From Heterobilharzia americana (lineage: Eukaryota; Platyhelminthes; Trematoda; Strigeidida; Schistosomatidae), in NCBI GenBank assembly GCA_944470555.2, contig OX104131.1, positions 21,506,515-21,570,514 on the forward strand: 64,000 nucleotides of DNA, written 5' to 3'. Shown piece after piece: positions 52,329-59,782 of this stretch. The notes under the pieces are model-generated. The model searched no databases and had not been told where the DNA came from. It saw only the letters and a program-made list of their open reading frames with translations. A program made the translations under genes and the position numbers. Every line of letters starts with the position of its first letter. Position 1 is the first letter of the stretch.

Positions 52329-55300
52329 AGGTAGGTATAGTGACAGTTTCAACCAGGGACGGATATCATCAGGTGGAGATGAAGCATTGGAAAATGGTAT
52401 CATTCAGAAAGACTGACTGACAAAATCAATCTCGGATACGGGTGCATCGGCACAAGTTGCCACACTTCACGGAGGTAAACAAAGAACAGGTGGATAGAAA
52501 AAAAAGATAGATATCAAAGAAGATAAAGTGAAGTGAGAGGAAAAAGCATTGGAAGATGAAGGTTGGTGCAAATATTCAAGCTTTAGATGCTAATGAATGG
52601 GTCCATCTACGCAATTTTGGCCGATTTTCAGATATGTCGCTAAGAGTTCTTAACCAACGATTCCTTATGTCTTGGGGAAACTAAGCATGCAGTGTTCACC
52701 TCCCCCATACGACTCAGACCAACATTAAGATACTCGATCGACTGATGCCAGGTCTTGGTCTGGCCGCCCTAAATCCTCTTCCAAACTAAACCACCTTCTC
52801 TTAGCATGAGATATGGATGTAAGCGGTGATTTGGCAAGCGTAGTACATGTCAAAAACAACCTCGATCGACTAAGGTTCACAACCTCATCATTTCAGTAAG
52901 TCAGTACTGTATAACATCAATGTTTAAAAAACAAACGAATGGTTATCAAGTTTAATAATAATCTTGTTACTTTAAAAATAGTGATCAGCAGTAATGCTAA
53001 ACATTCGCTAAACCAATCACAAGAAGGAAATTAGAACTATTTAGGTAATGAATGCACTACATATAACGAATCGGCATCATCTACAACATTACCGCAACTA
53101 AAACGGCACTCAATATTTGTTTCATTCTTGTTCGATACTCATTAATAATAGTGAACACTCAAGAGTACAAACTGAATCGAATCCAGAACTGTTACATCTC
53201 ACGGTGAGCACGCTATCATTTAGTTATAGATTTTGATTTCAGTTCTCATGAAGGCATGAGTGCACGATACTGATGAGTCCCTGAGATGATGCACTTGTCC
53301 ACAGCTCCCAAACATTCAACTGTCCTATAAATGATGCTCACTTATGATGAAAATTGCCTTAAAATCCATTGACTTGCAAAAAAAACCTTCTAAATGAGTA
53401 GGTTATAGATGTTTAAACAAAAGATTTAAACGCCTTAATTCTGTTAAACAGAGTATCTAAGTATTCATTTGATTGGTTAAGTTGATGGATTATGAAGAAT
53501 AGACTCAGAAATATGTGCAGTTCTGTCCATTCCATATTTATGTCTTATTACAATTATTTTTCTTGAGCAACACCTCATTGTTATGTGAATCTTTCTACAT
53601 TATTAATTTGATTAGGTTGCTGAAATTTATAGAAACACTAATTTTTACGACATATGATATTAATAAATAAAATCTGTCACTGTTGGCCCCGGTCGTGCAT
53701 CAGAGTGTAGGCGGCTTGATCGGGATTCTGAAAATGTAAGAATCCAATGGTTGGAAACCAATAGTCATACGGATGTAGTTATGCTTATTAGAATTAGTAT
53801 TATTATTTGTTTTGGTTCCTAGTGGAACATAGGGCTTCAGTAGCACGTCACCATTTCACCCTCTTCTCTGCAGTCTTTTCAACCTGGCGCCACTACTGCC
53901 CACAAGCTTTTGTTTTTTTCCCCACCCCCGCCTTGGACGCCGAACTCGTCGTTTCCCCTTTAGGTTCTACTAGACAGCATGAATTGGCGCATGATGTCCC
54001 CAGCTGGTCTTCTCGGTGTATGTCCAATCCAATACATCCTCACTTTCTTCTGCATATTTGTTGGACGATGGGTTCTTGGTTGGTTCGTTGCCAGCCAGAG
54101 TTCCTTGTTGCTTATTCTTTCTGGCCATCTGATCTTCAGTATCGAGCGTAGTCATGCTTGATCATCGTTGAATTTTCGATAACTTTTTGTGAAATTATAT
54201 GTAATTACGGTATACATTGTCAAATCGTTTTTCCGCCATCTCTTTATGCTCTTGGGAAGCACAGCAACTTTAAATTATGGAATTCTGTGTAAAACCGTAC
54301 TTTGCTCTCTTTCTGTTTATTTGCCAGTGAATAACATCATAAAAAAGTGCGAAACATTTTGACATGAAATGCAATTTCAGAGAAGTAGTACTGAGCTACA
54401 ATCGTGTTAAATAAAACTTCAGTCATTGAATAATCTCCCGTGAAAAACAAGTTAACGCTAGCTTACTTCATCGACTTTCATCGAATGGTCATCATCTAAA
54501 ATCCGTGGCTTCTGTTTTCGTGTAATTGAATATAAATTCCTTTGACGAATATGATGATCAATATTCCCTGCGGAACCGGTGAATACAGAACCAAAAGCTC
54601 CACGTCCAAGAAATTTAAACAGATGAACAAGATCAGCAGAAATCAACAGATCAGAGGTGACATCTTCAAATCGCTAAGAGGAAAGGAAAAAACAGCATTA
54701 ACAATACAAGAGTAATGAAATGAAATTTATGGCATGACTTACCGAGGTAAGTTATCATGATAGGCGAAAGAAAAGTAGACATAAAATTGAGTTGAGTATA
54801 TTGTACATGATTATTAAACATATTTTAAAAGATGTTTGACTGACTCAGTTATTTTGAACTATTGTTCCGTAACTATTTCTAAGACCTTCTTGTCTGTCCA
54901 TTAATAATTGTTTTACATCCTATCATTCAAAAGTAATAATGAGTTGACTGTAATACATGTCCGATATTTTATCACCTAATTGTCTTCGTTAAATATATTC
55001 AATTTACTGTATGCTATGCGTATGTTAAACTGTTGTGTAAATGGATGAATTGTAATTCAGACATTAACTCGTACTAAAAGTGTAGACAGATTAGTGAGAC
55101 GATTAATTGTTGGTTATTTTTATCTGGTCTGTAAAAAAGTTTTTACAGAGGAGACGGTATGCTTACATTTGGTAAATGACAGTTTACTCAATCAAAGCGA
55201 AAGCGTATGAAAGATGAGAAGTAAAAGTGACCTGAACACGCAACAAGCAAATAGGTAGTAGTTACGTTTAGTAACAATAAACAATCGACAACAGCTATTA

Positions 55301-58300
55301 TTACACAGCAAAAAGATTAGACAACCTAACAATCAGAACTAGAAAATTGAATGAGTAAGGTTAAACATTCATTTATTGCTTCTTCTAATGAAGAAACTAT
55401 TTCTGTGTTTATGAGTATCTGAGTTAGGTAGAAGTTGAATCCTACGTATAAAGTTGACGATGGAGTTTTATTGTCGTGATGAAAATGGATTAGTGTACGT
55501 CATACTGACCGTGAGAGAACAGGATTCCACCTACGATATAATGATCAGTTGTTAGCAGGTTTTCACATAGCCTGAAAGTAATTCGCTGAAGAAAGTGAGT
55601 AGGAAATCGTGTTCACATTTAATGAGTCGTAAAAGTTATCTTTAGAACGTTTAGCTGTTTATGCACAGATCAGAAAGCGTACATTAATTATCACTTTAGA
55701 CTTTACACCGTAATGAGTAACTAAACAAGGTAATATCAGCGACTTGTTATTTCCTTTTGTTCATTAGTTTGAATCGAACTGATAAGTCTCTGCTACTTTA
55801 TGGGTTTCTATATGGATGCTTCAATATAGCCAGTGATATCATTCTACTAGTCACCGTCTTTGATATCAAAGTGAAAAACAGGAAGTATAAAGTGCGGATA
55901 TCAGCAAAACTATAGCCATTGCACAAGGATTAATTATCATAATTCAGAAGCCTAGTAGAAACATGTTCCAGAGTTTGAAGTAATGGGTTTTTGGCTAAAG
56001 CGTCAGTGGGACCAAAACCACGCATTGTGATGTATGTTCATTCAACTAATGAGTACCGAATAATCCAAGATGCGCGTTTTGTATTCAACTGTTAGTCACT
56101 ATTCATTCTTCATACCAATTACATACTTTCAGAAATTTCTCATATGGTTTTACGACTACATGACGGAAATTATTCAATATCAATGTTTGATACCATCATG
56201 ACTAATGAAATCGGAGTTTAACTATATGAATGATTGAATAATTTTTATTTGTAAGAGTAAAAACATGAAAAATCATTGAAAATACATGTGAATGTATAAA
56301 ATAAATATGAAGATGGACAAATTTTAAGAAAAGATAACAAAACAGTTTCTCATGTAATATAACTTACTAGATCTGGAGCCCATAAAGGAATAGATGAATG
56401 CATGGGACAGTATAATTCTTTTAATTTTAGTCCTCTTTTCATTGAACTTTGTATCATATACCAGTGAATGTATTCACTAACAGTTATACCATAAACATAA
56501 TTACAAGCTGTCGATAAACTGAATGCATTATTATTACTATATTCTTTGTTATGTAGTGGATCAGCTGAATGAGCTCTTTTATGTTGATACCTGTTATGAA
56601 AGTTGCACAAAGATAAGAAGACTTTGAAGACAACAAATGTAAATTTCATGAAATTAGTATACTAAAAAGAAAAAGAGAAAGCTATTGGGTTATAGGTGTG
56701 TACAATCAGTGAGTTGCAAACTAGAACGAAACATCTGTTCAGTGCTCCCTGTTTTCCAATACTTATTTAGTTTATTTCAATCCATGATAAACAACAATGA
56801 AATATTCATTCTTTCATTAGATTTATGAATATGGATAGATGTCAACATGAGAACCACCAAAGACCAAGACGTACCGTACAGTTGTCTTGTTCCAGTTGGG
56901 AACATCTTAGAAAAGAATATTAGCGACCGAATCCAAATTGAACTGAGACTCACTGAATCTCATAATGAGGAAGATAACAGTTAGTTACTAAGTCGGGATC
57001 CAAAGGCCCATGTTTTCCAACTCATGCCAACAGACAATGCAGAGTGAACAACGTCCAACTTAAACGGTCAGTATCTGTTCTTATACACGACTTGGTTAGC
57101 CTAATAGCTCCAACCAAATCAATCACTCCCTTCACCGAAAAATGAATTAGAATATTTAACAACTAGTCCCTTCTATTAAATTTCTCTAAGGGATAAAGAT
57201 AGACGAAGACTTGATCAAATTATCCACATCATTTTAGAGTTCAAGATAAGTAGTTTCACGACATGAAAAGAAACATTGAACGAACGAAACGAACTCATCC
57301 ATCTTGTGTACATCCGTGCAGTAGGCAAAAAGCGACACAATGTGTGAAGGCTTGTGATACTACCCGGTTCCCCCAACCTTGGTAAGTGGGGTAGGGTTCA
57401 AACTTGTGACCCAGTGGTTGACAGTTGTCTCCATAACGCCACAATCATATTCTTAACATCTTCATACATTTTAGAATGAACTGAAGTGTAGCACAAAGAT
57501 ATCTTGCAGTTATATCATAACGCTTTGTTCCTTCATCGTTAAATTAACCTGATACAAAGAATCAGAGTATTTCATTTTGCTGCGATCAGAGAAGAGATTC
57601 GCAGAAGAACATATCCATAAATAGACCTGGCTGTAACCACTAACGGTATGACCTAAAACAAATATCTCATCTTTGATATCAAGCCACATTGAAAAAGAAG
57701 GAAAAAATCAACTTAGAACCCCACACACAAGCGCATTCATCTCAGTAGCCAAACATCACAATACCACGAAGAGAACCAAAAAAAATGACTAACGCCAAAG
57801 AAGACAAAAGTGTAAAGGAGGAGAAACAATTCGAAGATAAAGGTTAGTGAAAATATTGAAGCCTCAGAAGATTTCGAAGAGTGAACGCGTTTGCACCTTT
57901 GTGACCGACTTCCAACCATGTCACCAGGAGTCTTCAACCATTAGTTCCTATGGTCTCTAGGACTCCGGTCAGGTAGCCTACATCTCCCTACACGTCTCAG
58001 ACCTACAATAAGAGACTTCGTGATCTGCCCATCTCGAATCCTCTTCCAACCTAATTTAGAGTCAACTACCATTACACGTTGTAGTAAGTGGTGAATCGGC
58101 ATATGCAACACAATTTCAAAACCTAGTCGATCAATTTGCTCAGTACCTTTCGCCTAATCTCGACATCACTCACACAGTGACCCTAGCATTCGTGAGAAAT
58201 GTTACGAAGATACTCATGATCAAAAACCTGTAGCCACTTCATATGTTCTGATTTTAACGGTCATGTCTCACTTGCATATAATGGTGTGGGGTAGACTGAA

Positions 58301-59728
58301 GTGCAGCATACTTATCCTTGAACAGATAGTCGGATATTTCACGGACGCAAGAGATGTTGCAAGTCAGTAAATGCTGAATGGGCCTTCTATATTCAAATTG
58401 AGACTTCATCAGAAACCAGCCCGTTCGGAATGATACAACTCTCCAAGTTAGTGAAGTGCTCAACGCATTTTAACACTTCACTTCTAATCCTTCAAATAGG
58501 AGTAGTTTCAAACCAGTCTTGAATCATCACCTTACATTTGACACCAGCAAATCATACACCAACCATACTCAAATCTCTGCTCATTCCTTTCAGAGGACAT
58601 CTAAGGAGTAGGTGGATCCCTGTGAATTCAGACTTACCTAAGTTTATGTACATTGCCATATTAACATCGAGAAAATGAACAGTGACAGCAGGCATTCCTT
58701 ACGAACACCACTATTTGTTGTCAGTTCAAATGACAACTCTCTCTCGAGTAGAGAGCTTTGATTAGCTTTATACGCTTGCTCGGTACTGCTTTCATAATCA
58801 CATAGCCACAACACCTCAAGGTTGACAGAGTCAAATGCCGCCTTCAGGTCAAAAACTATGGTGTGTCGGTCGCTGGTATTTATGCCTGTGTTTTACAGCC
58901 TGGTAAAGGGTGAAGACCTGAGTGATGTATTGTCATCCAGATTTGAATCCTGTCTGCTTTTCTCGAGATTGCTGTTTTCGGGCTCCAGTTATTCGTCGGA
59001 TAACTATGAATCCACGGATCTTAGACACGATGTCAGCTAAACTGGTTCTTATAATATGGTTGTCACAAGATTTTTTTCTTTCTTATAGAATCGAATGATC
59101 AGTGAATTAACTAGTTTGATAGACCTACTTTCGATTCCCATTCACTGCCTAGTAGCTTCGTTACACTATTGCGTAATTCCCTACTTCTATCCTTAAAATA
59201 TTCTGGCAGCAAACCGTCAGGTCCTTCTGCTTTGTATCGTCTCAGGTTGAAAACAGTTTTCTCAACAAACTTCGGGGAAAGTTGGAGCACCGACATTTAC
59301 ATCCCATTCAGGTTCGGTTTGAATGTAGCTGTTACATATACAATTGAAAATCAATGTGATTTCGAACTTTACCACTCACTAGCCATAAGGATGACAGTTG
59401 TTAATCATTCACCTACAGCAACAAAATGATTACGGATTGACAGACAGACAAATCAGTATCTAACCTTGCAGAGAATTGTTTGAAATCCGGTTTTCACACT
59501 TCAAAGAAGTGACACGAGAGTCGGAAAAAGTATGTGACAGGGCAGGGAAGAAACAGATGAAGGTTAGTTTACTAGGCAAAAGCTCAGGCAGAGAGGAAAC
59601 GGAGATACTGAGAGACATTAAAGTGAATAAGGAGGATATAAACAGTGATACAGAATGAACAAATATATACGCAGTGGGAAGGTGATCAAAATTTACATGA
59701 ACGCATTTATTCGAACTGCATACCAACA

Positions 59729-59782
<54 letters not shown>

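Noticed and set aside
53807..54161. 114-codon plus-strand open frame
   Set aside because: It is antisense to the SR2-type C-terminal coding sequence on the minus strand.
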